Shown in pieces: positions 1-8,013 of a DNA stretch of 64,000 nt (its first letter is position 1; each line of letters starts with the position of its first letter). The DNA is from Nitrospira defluvii (lineage in GTDB: Bacteria > Nitrospirota > Nitrospiria > Nitrospirales > Nitrospiraceae): positions 186,001 to 250,000 of the forward strand of contig WYAX01000020.1 in the NCBI GenBank assembly GCA_011525625.1, in the 5' to 3' direction. The position numbers and the translations under genes were made by a program. The notes under the pieces are model-generated. The model was given only the letters and a program-made list of their open reading frames with translations. It was not told where the DNA came from and made no database searches.

Positions 1-123
1 CGGAGCAATTTTCACGGTTTTCTTAAAATCCGAGAATGATCTGCGGACCCCATCCCCTGGAGGAATAGGTTCACCAGTCGGAACAATGACAACACAATCA
101 GGCTCAATGATTATTCCAGCCAT
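1..123 (-). CDS. Partial hypothetical protein cut by left edge
   Basis: An open frame of 41 codons runs from an ATG at 123 off the left edge of the window. It begins MAGIIIEPDCVVIVPTG and reads like protein (hydrophobic start, then a Pro/Gly turn and a charged stretch), without stops. Codon use is clearly more AT-rich (ATA, ATT, GTT) than in the rest of the window, so it may be acquired DNA. No clear ribosome binding site precedes the ATG. I do not recognise the family. The plus-strand frame at 86-364 competes for the same DNA but reads less like a protein. Confidence 0.4.
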   Translation of the reverse strand, partial: MAGIIIEPDCVVIVPTGEPIPPGDGVRRSFSDFKKTVKIAP

Positions 124-421
124 TGCAATTGGTCAGCCCACTGCCGGCAGACGTCATGACAGAGTACTAGTTGTTGCGTATCGACCACTAGCCACAGTCC
201 CCACGTTTTCTGAACCTTGTCTGCTCTTTCGAGGTCCGTATGTCGAAATTCAAAAGCCTTTATCGAGCCAAACAGAATTTGTCGCTCAGTCCGTTGTATA
301 TCCAGCTAGCTTGGCAGGTCACCTCTCCGAATTGATTCCATCCGTGGACCTTCCGAATGATTAATCAGAGAGAGTAAATGCCATCCATATTCCTGGGAGC
401 TTTCAACATCCTCTGACTTCA
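124..421. other. AT-richer non-coding stretch
   Basis: No gene could be supported here. The stretch is less GC-rich than the rest of the window. A plus-strand frame from 86 to 364 is open but lacks a properly spaced ribosome binding site and any recognisable motif. Confidence 0.4.
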
Positions 422-545
422 CCGGTTGCTCAAACGGGTGGCCAGCAAGGGCGCAGGCGAGGAAAACACCGCAGGCGTACCCTCTGGGTACGTCGAGGAT
501 TTTTTCGAGCTGAGAACGAAGTTGGTCGCCTGTTTCAGCAACCGG
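422..545 (-). repeat. Palindromic repeat, family A copy 1
   Basis: A 124-base imperfect palindrome. Its outer arms are CCGGTTGCT and its complement AGCAACCGG, and its centre is the perfect hairpin GTACCC-TCT-GGGTAC (477-491). Read on the minus strand it starts two bases after the TAA stop of the 89-residue gene. It shares CTTCGTTCTC, the GTACC/GGGTACGCCT core, CCTTGCTGG and GTTTGAGC with the copy at 32736-32859, which is also 124 bases. Confidence 0.75.
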
Positions 546-546
546 G

Positions 547-816
547 TTAGAGTTCGCGGATGGCGCCTTGCAGGACGGTCATCTGGGTCATGGGGTCGCC
601 GGAGGCTTGGAGCTCTGCGCGGATCTGTTCTTTGAGGTAGGCGGTGTAGCCGATTTTGTCGACGAGGAGGTCGAGGAAACGTTCGGAGGACAACAGGCTC
701 TGCGCCTTCAGTTCGTCGAGGGTCTCGTCGCTCACCGGTACATAGCTGCTGCCGATGTGGAAAATGATGTTGTAGTGGCGATCCCGCCCGAGCCGTTCGA
801 ACCGTAGTCCCTTCAC
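547..816 (-). CDS. Conserved hypothetical protein, 89 aa
   Basis: Small soluble protein, predicted cytoplasmic, without signal peptide or membrane segment. The start is GTG at 816, chosen because AGGAAGGA lies six bases upstream. The mixed hydrophobic and charged pattern is consistent with a compact alpha/beta fold, but no family is recognised. It lies downstream of the PII-like gene across a 118-base gap that contains a good sigma-70-like promoter (852-880), so it may be transcribed independently of the dab cluster. A family A repeat follows immediately after its stop codon. Confidence 0.7.
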   Translation of the reverse strand: MKGLRFERLGRDRHYNIIFHIGSSYVPVSDETLDELKAQSLLSSERFLDLLVDKIGYTAYLKEQIRAELQASGDPMTQMTVLQGAIREL

Positions 817-851
817 GTGCCGTCCTTCCTCTTACAGGCCAACGGGGGCAC

Positions 852-880
852 ATTGTAGACAATCACCGGGGAGAAGACAA
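852..880 (-). promoter_or_regulatory. Putative sigma-70 promoter for the 89-aa gene
   Basis: On the minus strand TTGTCT (875-880), a 17-base spacer and TACAAT (852-857) match the sigma-70 consensus well. It sits 36 bases upstream of the GTG at 816, in the gap after the PII-like gene. Confidence 0.5.
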
Positions 881-934
881 GGTCAGCTGTGCCCGAAACG
901 ACAGGCCGGCTGGGCTTCCTGCCGGTCTCTGGCT

Positions 935-1276
935 TCAGGATTTCCCGCTTTTCTTGCCGAAGTAGTCGCGCCGGCTGACGGCCACGTCCGACACGAACAT
1001 CACACCGGAATGACGGTCGAACAGCGGCCGGAGTCCGGCGAGCACCGGCTCGACTTTCTCTTCCGGTACCACGGCCATGATCATGATCAGGCTCTCCTGC
1101 TCGCTGAACATGAAGTGGGCTTCGCGAACGCCGTGATGGCCCTTTCCCGAGATGTTGCCGATGATGGTGTACCCGGTCGCTTCCACCTTGTCCAGCAACT
1201 CCGTGACAAACGGCCGATGCTCCCCGGATACGATGACACGAATTTCCTTCATGGGATGCAACGTGAGTGCGGCCAT
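935..1276 (-). CDS. PII-like regulatory protein of the dab cluster
   Basis: A 113-residue protein with the small ferredoxin-like layout of the PII (GlnB-like) superfamily. It opens with KEIRVIVSGEH, a beta strand followed by a helix, has a central TIIGNISGKGHHG segment where PII proteins carry the T-loop, and a second beta-alpha-beta half. PII-like proteins commonly accompany bicarbonate transporters (SbtB with SbtA, CPII near carboxysomes) and bind adenine nucleotides. The position 54 bases after dabA suggests regulation of carbon uptake, which is inference. The start at 1276 is supported by AAAGGAGTGG just upstream. It lacks the classical uridylylation-site tyrosine motif of GlnB. Confidence 0.75.
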   Translation of the reverse strand: MAALTLHPMKEIRVIVSGEHRPFVTELLDKVEATGYTIIGNISGKGHHGVREAHFMFSEQESLIMIMAVVPEEKVEPVLAGLRPLFDRHSGVMFVSDVAVSRRDYFGKKSGKS

Positions 1277-1330
1277 CTCTCCACTCCTTTGAAAAAGATC
1301 CTGCGAGGGCTTCCTGATGTCTCGTCTGCG

Positions 1331-4300
1331 CTAAGTGTCGCCGGGGTGCCTGATCCGACGCCAGACGCCCGACGGCATGTAGCGGTACCAAATTCCATCC
1401 TCAGGGTCCAGTGCGGCCAGATGGACCCACTCGTTGTGGTAGAAATGCTGCAAAATCTCATGCCGGGCGATGAGTGGTTCGATCCGGCTCCGCGAGGCCT
1501 CCACCAGTGTCAGCAGACGCATGGGTTCGTGGTAGGGGACCTCACCGTTCATGACGGTCTGCCAGGCCAGACCGAGCCGGAGGTCGCTCCAGGGACCGGC
1601 CATGATGCCGATGCGTCCGACGACGTTGTGATAGATCTTGCTCCCGCTTCCATACACGTCGTTGTCGACAGCCGAGAAGTAATGCTCCATGTTGATCCAC
1701 TGCGCCACGACCTGCGGCGCGGTCAGGAGCACTTCCAGCCAGCGGGCGGTCGGATCCTCGCGAGCGTCGTAGGAATGCAGAAAGACGCGCCCGCCTAGAT
1801 TCAGCCCCTTCGTCAATTCTCGGCGGCCGATGATGAACGTCGTGTTGTCGGAGAGGCCCCATTCCGGGCGTACCTGACTCCAGTCCGCGCTGCGGCCGGC
1901 CACATGGGCCGAGGCCTCGTCGAGGGCCAGGACCGCACCGACGTCGGGAAATCGCGTGCAGCGCTCCTGGCTGGTGAGCTGGGCCGCCTCCCGCAAGTCG
2001 TCGTACAACCGTGCGACGTCTTTCCGATGGGTCGGGGGCGCGTCTTCAAGGTCGAAGAGGTGCACCTCGTCGGTTGTGGTGTCGACTTGCCCGGCGAGAA
2101 AGTGGGTATCGGCTGGAATGTCGATGCCGCGTTTCGCGAGCCGCTCGCGCACCGGCGGCCGGTTAGCCATGGCGGCCAGGACGCGGGCGTTCGGTTTTCC
2201 TTCGTTGCCGCCGCAGGCCCCGCAGTCCAAGGCCGACTCGAAGGGATTGTTCTCCGTCGTGCTGCCGTGGGCGCAGAAGAGCACCAGTCGCGCAAAATTT
2301 CGCACCAGGCCCATCATACGCAAGGCGGTTTCGACCGTCAGGACCTGCTCGTCGAGCGTAAAACCGGTGCGCGTGATGCGTTCCTTCTGGCGCGAGGCCG
2401 CGCGGCGGTTGATCCGGTAGTGGCGGCGCAAATCGTCGAGGAATGTCGCCAACTGCTCGGCTGACAGATCGACCGCTTTGGCGGCATCGGTCAGGTACGG
2501 TTCGACGGGCGCCTCCTCATCCAGTGCACGCCGCCGGAGGGCCTCCACGAACTCGGCCTCGACGCGAGAGCCGTGGAGCCCGAGTTGGTCGCGCAACGCC
2601 TTCCAGATCAACGCGCGCTGCTCGGAGACGACCATTTCCTCGGTTTCGGCGGGTGCCAGTTTATCCACCGTCAAGATCGTCGCGATCGGCGGAACGAAGA
2701 GTCGCCGCACCCAGGTGGTCAGACGTTTGTACAGCGCGGGCACCAGGGTTTTGGCCATCATGGGGAGAGCATAAAACCAGCCGAGCGACTCCACCATGAC
2801 GTACGGGGTAACCACATTTTCTTTGAGATCGTGCAGCAGCGTATGTCCGGCATGGACGAGTTTGGCGCGCGACTGGTGTTTGGAGACGTAGTGATCCAGG
2901 TAGCTGCGCGGAATCTCGCGGACCTCGTTCTTCGCGCGCATGATGACGGGAAATTGCTCAGTCTCATGGTCCTTGCCCCAGGCCCGGTAGCGGATAAAGA
3001 CGGCGAAGAAGCCGGCGAAGCCGTAGGTGTCGTTGGCGCCCGTCGATTCCAGATGACGGCGAAACGGCTCGGATCGCACATCGATGCAAAAGACCGATTG
3101 GGAATGGGGCCGGACCGTTGGCCGGCGTTCGGGGGCCGCCGGCTGCGGTGTGGTCGGTGCGCGCTGCAACATCCCGAAGAGATGCTCGTGATACCCGGCT
3201 TCGAAGGCGTTCAGCCACACCGGGCCATGCGCCGATTCGGGAAACGCGTCCATCCAGTCCAGGAGTTGTCGTAGCGCCGGCAGCGGAGCGTCCATCAAGA
3301 GCGCCGGCACAATCTCGAGCGCCTGGGCGAGCGTGAGCAAGCGGCGGGCCATGCGTCGCTGGGCGGCCCGCTCCCGGCGCGGGCCGTACTCGATTTGATA
3401 GTGATGGGTCAGTTGCTCCCATTCCCGTGCCGGCAGAGCGGTGTGCTGGGAGGGGCCGGCCTGGGCGTGGAGCCGGGCCACGCGATCGGCATAAGGGGCG
3501 GGCAGGCGACCGGCGACCCATTCCTTCCGCATGTAGTACGCGTGGGGCTGCTGGTCCATGAAGCGCAAGACGGCGCGATAGCTCCCGTCGATGCCTAAGT
3601 CGCGCTGACAGACCTTCTGGACCAGTTCCCGCACATACCACAGCCGGACGGCCAGAAATTTGACCAGACCGACAGGGTGGGCCTGCTGCCAGGCGTAGTC
3701 AGTTTCTTCCGCCCGCCATTTGATGAAACCGGCCCATCCAGGCAGCGCCGCGAGCTGGAGGGAGAGGTAGTCCTGTCTGTACTCCACCGGGATCGCGAGC
3801 GCTTCCAGACAGTCGAGCACCAGGTCTTCCGGATGTTCCGGGAGCGCGGCAATTTTCCGACGGCTGTCTTCGATGCCGCAGGTCCTCCATTCCTTCGCGG
3901 CGGCGTGTTTCCATGCGGCGTAGAGGCCCTGGTGCCGTTCCGGCATCGGCCAGGTGGCATGGCCCTCGTCGAGGAAGGCCTCGCACCATTTGACCAGTTC
4001 ACCGTTAATCTGTTCGACGATCGTGGTGCCCAGCGTTCGGTCGCACCAGCTCGACAGTGTCAGTTCCCGTCCGAGGGCGGTCACATCTTCCCGGATGGCG
4101 GCGGCCATACGGTCCGGCATGTTCGGCGTGGAGCAGGACACCAGACGTGCAGCCAGCGCATTGATCGGCTCCTCGTCCGGCGCCGGTTCCATGAGCCGGT
4201 CGAGCGGCTCGTCGGTGGGACGGGAGAGACCGTGGGTCAGGCAGGCTCGCAGGACTTCGCGATGCGCAATGCGACAGGATCCGAGGTCGACGTCGTCGGG

Positions 4301-4597
4301 CCGCGCGAGGGCGGCCAAGGCCTCGTCGACGTGCCGGACCAGAATGCGACCGGACTTCAAGTATCGCCGATACATGTCGCCGGAGAGGTAGCCGTTGCCG
4401 CCCACAAATTGCTTCCCGCGACGGACCGTTTCGGTAAACGGCAGATACTCCAGGCTATGCAGGGGATTGTGGTGGACGAACGTGCGCATGGGCCAGTACT
4501 GCGCGATGACCTCGCTGGCCAGTCGAATCGTCCCCCGTAATTCCATGCGGCGGGCTTCGAGCTCGCTGTGTCCGGGTGTCTCCCTCACCGGGTCCAT
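1331..4597 (-). CDS. dabA: DabA-like inorganic carbon transporter subunit (DUF2309)
   Basis: A 1088-residue protein of the UPF0753/DUF2309 family, the peripheral zinc-binding subunit of DAB (DABs accumulate bicarbonate) complexes, thought to work as a vectorial, beta-carbonic-anhydrase-like CO2 hydration module. The zinc site is intact: Cys504 and Asp506 in VFCIDVRSE, His777 in FCAHGS and Cys792 in DCGACGG. The 15-residue His-Cys spacing equals that reported for Halothiobacillus DabA. The distance from the first Cys to the His is about 100 residues longer than in that protein, so there is an insertion. The N-terminal FVHHNPLHSLE is typical of the family. The ATG at 4597 has AGGAG upstream and overlaps the end of the preceding membrane subunit by 13 bases, implying translational coupling. 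The frame stays open far upstream, but that part is the shadow of the membrane gene. Confidence 0.93.
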   Translation of the reverse strand: MDPVRETPGHSELEARRMELRGTIRLASEVIAQYWPMRTFVHHNPLHSLEYLPFTETVRRGKQFVGGNGYLSGDMYRRYLKSGRILVRHVDEALAALARPDDVDLGSCRIAHREVLRACLTHGLSRPTDEPLDRLMEPAPDEEPINALAARLVSCSTPNMPDRMAAAIREDVTALGRELTLSSWCDRTLGTTIVEQINGELVKWCEAFLDEGHATWPMPERHQGLYAAWKHAAAKEWRTCGIEDSRRKIAALPEHPEDLVLDCLEALAIPVEYRQDYLSLQLAALPGWAGFIKWRAEETDYAWQQAHPVGLVKFLAVRLWYVRELVQKVCQRDLGIDGSYRAVLRFMDQQPHAYYMRKEWVAGRLPAPYADRVARLHAQAGPSQHTALPAREWEQLTHHYQIEYGPRRERAAQRRMARRLLTLAQALEIVPALLMDAPLPALRQLLDWMDAFPESAHGPVWLNAFEAGYHEHLFGMLQRAPTTPQPAAPERRPTVRPHSQSVFCIDVRSEPFRRHLESTGANDTYGFAGFFAVFIRYRAWGKDHETEQFPVIMRAKNEVREIPRSYLDHYVSKHQSRAKLVHAGHTLLHDLKENVVTPYVMVESLGWFYALPMMAKTLVPALYKRLTTWVRRLFVPPIATILTVDKLAPAETEEMVVSEQRALIWKALRDQLGLHGSRVEAEFVEALRRRALDEEAPVEPYLTDAAKAVDLSAEQLATFLDDLRRHYRINRRAASRQKERITRTGFTLDEQVLTVETALRMMGLVRNFARLVLFCAHGSTTENNPFESALDCGACGGNEGKPNARVLAAMANRPPVRERLAKRGIDIPADTHFLAGQVDTTTDEVHLFDLEDAPPTHRKDVARLYDDLREAAQLTSQERCTRFPDVGAVLALDEASAHVAGRSADWSQVRPEWGLSDNTTFIIGRRELTKGLNLGGRVFLHSYDAREDPTARWLEVLLTAPQVVAQWINMEHYFSAVDNDVYGSGSKIYHNVVGRIGIMAGPWSDLRLGLAWQTVMNGEVPYHEPMRLLTLVEASRSRIEPLIARHEILQHFYHNEWVHLAALDPEDGIWYRYMPSGVWRRIRHPGDT

Positions 4598-5892
4598 GTG
4601 TTCTCCTGAGAGGCGGTCGAGAGGGGAGGCGTCGGCGCGTTCGGCTCGAACCATCGTGAGGGCGCTGTTCCAAGCACCAGTAGCAGGAACAACACCAACA
4701 CGAGCGACAGGAATTCCGTCCGGCGGAGATCTTCGTAACGAATCTCCACGCGCCCCCGGCCGAACACGAGTTGTTGCACGAGTTCCATCTGGTACCAGGA
4801 GGCAGTCAACCAGACGAGCATGATGACGGCGAAGGGTCCGGATGGGGTAAAGGTCGGTAGGAGCAACATGCTTAAGAAGCCGGAAAACACGCCGAACGGC
4901 GGCATGCCCAAGGCGGCGAGCGCGAGCAACGCCAGCAGCGTGCTGAAGCGGGGCATGGGATAGGCCATCCCGCCGAGCGCGCGAAGATCCACGTCGCCGT
5001 ACCGCGCTCGGATCGCGAACCAGGCCAGCAGGAGTCCGCTGGTGGCGAGCCCGACGGCGCTGAGGTAGATCGTGGCGGGAATCGGTGCGGTTCCCGTCTC
5101 GGCCACGTACCACCAGAGCAGGCAGAAGAAGGCCAGCGCGGCATAGGCGAGTCGAGGCAGCGGTCGCGATTGAATCAATGCCCGCAACGATCCGTAGACG
5201 GCGCCCGCGAGGGCCAGAATTGCCAGGGTGTGGAGCACGGTTTCGGACAAGGTCGGGAGCAGGACCTGCAAGTCGTGAAACCCGACCATAGGTAGTAGGA
5301 ATGCCAGGAATGCGGGGAGATTGCCCGGCAATCCGCTCAACGACGCCACGAATCCACTGTGGAAGGGCAGTAGAGGAACAAGCGTCGCGCAGGCCATCAG
5401 GGCGGCGATGTCCGAGGCCGGAGCCGGAAGCGCAAGAGCCAGGAGGGTCGCGATAATCCCCAATCCGTAGGACGACAGGCCTCGCCAGGTGTCCGGCGTA
5501 GAAACTGGTTGATGCCGAAACAACAGACCGCACAGGAGGATCAGCAGCAGAAGCAGCAGGATGCCATGGACGAGTCCCTGGCTTGTCAGGGTGCCGAGTC
5601 CCAGGCCCAGCAGCATGAGGGTCACGGGCCAGGTCGGACTCGTGTCCCGGTGTAACGGCTGGCCGAGCAGCGACAGGTAGGCCGTCAGCGGTAGCAGGCA
5701 GAGAAAGGGAACACCCACAGAGGGTTCCCCCAGAGCCAGGGCCGAGCCGATCACGGAACAGAGACTCGCCGCGGCGGCGACCAGGGCGGCTGTTTTCATC
5801 CGCGGCAGGGCGGCTCTCCACAGCCAGCTGAGCCCCGCGCCGAGGATCGGAACGGCAAGGAGCAGCCATGGTGCCATCCAGGGTCGCATCAT
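4585..5892 (-). CDS. Proton-conducting antiporter-type membrane subunit (second Dab membrane protein)
   Basis: A 435-residue, very hydrophobic protein with roughly a dozen membrane segments. It resembles the NuoL/M/N and Mrp antiporter family; the MPPFGVFSGF motif near residue 315 corresponds to the conserved PPxGxFxxK-type segment of that family. It is shorter and more divergent than the NuoL-like neighbour at 5951-7645. It starts at 5892 (tandem ATGs, GGGGCGAG upstream) and its stop lies inside the start region of dabA. Known DAB systems are usually described as two proteins, so this looks like an additional membrane subunit. Assignment to the complex rests on the tight gene overlap and is inference. 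Confidence 0.8.
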   Translation of the reverse strand: MMRPWMAPWLLLAVPILGAGLSWLWRAALPRMKTAALVAAAASLCSVIGSALALGEPSVGVPFLCLLPLTAYLSLLGQPLHRDTSPTWPVTLMLLGLGLGTLTSQGLVHGILLLLLLILLCGLLFRHQPVSTPDTWRGLSSYGLGIIATLLALALPAPASDIAALMACATLVPLLPFHSGFVASLSGLPGNLPAFLAFLLPMVGFHDLQVLLPTLSETVLHTLAILALAGAVYGSLRALIQSRPLPRLAYAALAFFCLLWWYVAETGTAPIPATIYLSAVGLATSGLLLAWFAIRARYGDVDLRALGGMAYPMPRFSTLLALLALAALGMPPFGVFSGFLSMLLLPTFTPSGPFAVIMLVWLTASWYQMELVQQLVFGRGRVEIRYEDLRRTEFLSLVLVLFLLLVLGTAPSRWFEPNAPTPPLSTASQENTWTR

Positions 5893-5950
5893 GACTCGCC
5901 CCCTGGTGCGGCCGCTCCTCGACGGTCGAATCTGCGTGACGCGCGGGTGG

Positions 5951-7645
5951 TCACGACAGGCGTTTCTCCAAGCGATGGGCGACGTGCGTCACGAGACGGC
6001 CGAGCGTGAGGTAGAGCCGATCCAGGTAGAGTCGGTTCATGCACACCACGTAGAGGCGAACGAGGAACGCCTCGATCCAGGCGGGAATCGTGATGGTGCG
6101 GCCATGGGCGTGGGCATAGAGATAGACCCAGCTGAGCACCGTCAACAGCGTGGTGCCGACCACCAGGCTATCGAAGAGCCGCCCGGGAAGCGCTGCCGCC
6201 TTAAAGTAGGAGGCCACCTCCTCAGCGTTCGGGTAAAGGAAATGGGTGAAGCTCTCCACCGCGAACAGATAAGTGAAGACCACGATGACCAGCGTCACCA
6301 GCATGGCGGCGGACACTTTCCACGAAGCCACGGCGCGTATGCGCGTGAGCGAGAGGATGGCCTGTGACGAGGTGACCCAGATGAAGAACAGGAAGATCAC
6401 CGTGCCTTGTGATTCGAGCAACGGAATTCTCAGCACACCATGGGTGACCAGTAGGATAACCAGCGGCAGCAACAACGTGGTGAAGAATCCGGTGGACCAA
6501 GTCAGGTTGGAGAATTCGCGCTCCTCCGCCTCACGGTCGAGGTGAGGGAACGAGGGCTCCTGACGGGCCTTGTGGATGACGTTGCCGCAGTTCAGGAACA
6601 CGGTGCCTTTGAACAGGCCGTGGGCGATCAGATGGAACACGGCGAGGGAAAAGGCGCCCAGGCCGCATTCCATGATCATGTAGCCCATCTGCCCGATCGT
6701 CGAGAAGCCCAGCGTCTTCTTGATGTCGTTTTGGGTCAACATCATGGTCGCGCCGAGAACGGCCGTAAGCATGCCGATGACGAAGACCACGTGCAATGTC
6801 GACGGACTTAGTCCGTACAGCGGGGCGAGCCGGTTCAGCAGGAACCCTCCGGCGTTGATAATGCCCGCGTGCAAGAGGGCATGGATCGGTGTCGGTGCGT
6901 ACAGTGAGCGGGGCAGCCAGGTGTGAATGGGGAACTGGGCCGACTTGCCCATCGCGCCGCCGAAAATGAGCAGCGTGACGGCCGTCACCCCGTTCATCTC
7001 CCAGCCGAATTCTGGCCAGATGAACAGGGTGATGGGCGTCTCCGCGGCGCGGGTGAACAGCGTCTGAAACTCGAATGTGCCGTAGAGCGAATAGGCCAGG
7101 ACAATGCCTGCGAGGAAGGCGGCATCGCTCAACCGCAACATGGTGAAGGTGTTGGCGGCGCCGGAGAGCGTGGCGGCGTGGCCGTGATTATGTGCCAGAA
7201 GGAACAGGAGCCAGGAGAGAATTTGCCAGAAGACGAACAGCATGACGAGATTCGCACTGGCGACCATACACAGCAGCACCGCGGTCGTGAGGCCCAGCAG
7301 GCCGAGATATCGCCGATAGCCGCGGTCCTGATACATGTAGCCCATGGAATAGCGGTAAATGAGCGTGGTCACGCCGGTGATGAGGACCATCATGACGGCG
7401 CTGAGCCGGTCGATATAGAACCCGATCGGAAACGCGAGATTGGCGACGGCGGCCGGGTCGTAGAACTGGATGGTGACCGGTCCCCCGGAGGTCACCAGCA
7501 CCAGAGTGAGTAGAGCGCCCAGGAAGGAGGCGACGATCGGAAGGAGTCCGGCCCGCGCATTCTGGTCCTGTTCGGCGCGGTCGCCGGTCATCACGATGAA
7601 CGCCGTCAGTAACGGCAGCAGCGGGACGAGGACGAGGAAAGCCAT
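5951..7645 (-). CDS. dabB: DabB-like NuoL-family membrane subunit
   Basis: A 564-residue NuoL/Mrp-type proton-conducting membrane protein with the hallmark GKSAQFPIHTWLP, followed by APTPIHALLHAG, and about 14 membrane segments. In DAB systems this subunit is thought to couple ion flow to DabA-driven CO2 hydration. The frame is open up to 7762, but the ATG at 7645 is preferred: it begins directly with a membrane segment (MAFLVLVPLLPLL), and the extra upstream codons would run through a strong intrinsic terminator (7672-7721). The ribosome binding site is modest (GAGGG). It is the first gene of the minus-strand dab operon. Confidence 0.88.
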   Translation of the reverse strand: MAFLVLVPLLPLLTAFIVMTGDRAEQDQNARAGLLPIVASFLGALLTLVLVTSGGPVTIQFYDPAAVANLAFPIGFYIDRLSAVMMVLITGVTTLIYRYSMGYMYQDRGYRRYLGLLGLTTAVLLCMVASANLVMLFVFWQILSWLLFLLAHNHGHAATLSGAANTFTMLRLSDAAFLAGIVLAYSLYGTFEFQTLFTRAAETPITLFIWPEFGWEMNGVTAVTLLIFGGAMGKSAQFPIHTWLPRSLYAPTPIHALLHAGIINAGGFLLNRLAPLYGLSPSTLHVVFVIGMLTAVLGATMMLTQNDIKKTLGFSTIGQMGYMIMECGLGAFSLAVFHLIAHGLFKGTVFLNCGNVIHKARQEPSFPHLDREAEEREFSNLTWSTGFFTTLLLPLVILLVTHGVLRIPLLESQGTVIFLFFIWVTSSQAILSLTRIRAVASWKVSAAMLVTLVIVVFTYLFAVESFTHFLYPNAEEVASYFKAAALPGRLFDSLVVGTTLLTVLSWVYLYAHAHGRTITIPAWIEAFLVRLYVVCMNRLYLDRLYLTLGRLVTHVAHRLEKRLS

Positions 7646-7671
7646 GCCGACCCTCTGTGTTCCACGAAATG

Positions 7672-7721
7672 AAAAAGGCCAGCCGACGGTCCTTGCAACC
7701 ACAAGGAACCAACGACTGGCC
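7672..7721 (-). terminator. Intrinsic terminator in the dabB leader
   Basis: On the minus strand, arms GGCCAG and CTGGCC (plus 7716-7721 and 7677-7682) continue inward through TTCCTT/AAGGA, with a short loop and few mismatches. Five T residues follow (7676-7672). It lies 26 bases upstream of the dabB start codon, so it must be read through or disrupted for dab expression from an upstream promoter. Confidence 0.75.
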
Positions 7722-7845
7722 TGCACTGTCCCCGGCCTTTCCCTCCGGGGAAACACCGGCAAGACCCTACTGCCTGTCTCATTGCCTCACTGATGTGGGT
7801 CCGGGCCGCGCGGATCACAGCCTCTCGTCGGCACCACGGAACACT
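7672..7845 (-). ncRNA. Structured leader RNA of the dab operon (candidate riboswitch or attenuator)
   Basis: Between a plausible promoter (7852-7880) and dabB lies about 170 bases of GC-rich, strongly foldable leader ending in a terminator 26 bases before the ATG. GCCGACG near the 5' end (plus 7826-7832) is complementary to CGUCGGC in the 3' arm of the terminator (plus 7682-7688). Pairing of the two would break the terminator, as an antiterminator does. The leader matches no riboswitch class I can recognise. It could instead be an independent small RNA that ends at the terminator. Confidence 0.45.
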
Positions 7846-7851
7846 CCGGTA

Positions 7852-7880
7852 GATGTAGCCGTGCACCCTTGGAATTGCAA
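7852..7880 (-). promoter_or_regulatory. Putative promoter of the dab operon leader
   Basis: On the minus strand TTGCAA (7875-7880), a 17-base spacer and TACATC (7852-7857). The -10 box is weak. The position fits transcription of the leader and dab operon. Confidence 0.35.
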
Positions 7881-7943
7881 GTGAAAAGTCGGCGAAGGCG
7901 GAAGGCCGCCGGGGCTGTGTCGGTTCATGTCGGGTGAAGGGGG

Positions 7944-7973
7944 TTGGAGTAGGGAAGCCGCCGCGACTATAAT
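7944..7973 (+). promoter_or_regulatory. Putative sigma-70 promoter of the DUF2294 gene
   Basis: TTGGAG (7944-7949), an 18-base spacer and a perfect TATAAT (7968-7973) lie 40 bases upstream of the ATG at 8014. It diverges from the dab leader promoter, so the 7646-8013 gap holds the control region of both transcripts. Confidence 0.55.
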
Positions 7974-8013
7974 CCGTTCGGCCGTTGTCTACGATCATGC
8001 GAGAAGGATCGCC

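Noticed and set aside
86-364. Plus-strand frame of 92 codons
   Set aside because: No spaced ribosome binding site, no motif, and it overlaps a more protein-like minus-strand frame.
4598-5869. N-terminal extension making a 1512-residue dabA protein
   Set aside because: The extension lies antiphase over the 435-aa membrane gene, reads as low-quality Arg/Pro-rich sequence, and an internal ATG with a good ribosome binding site gives the normal DabA start.
7646-7762. Upstream extension of dabB
   Set aside because: It would encode the terminator hairpin; the translated sequence is Arg-rich without a membrane pattern.
7672-7845. Cobalamin riboswitch in the dab leader
   Set aside because: A GGGGACAGUG-like stretch recalls part of the class, but the conserved B12 box and surrounding core could not be found.
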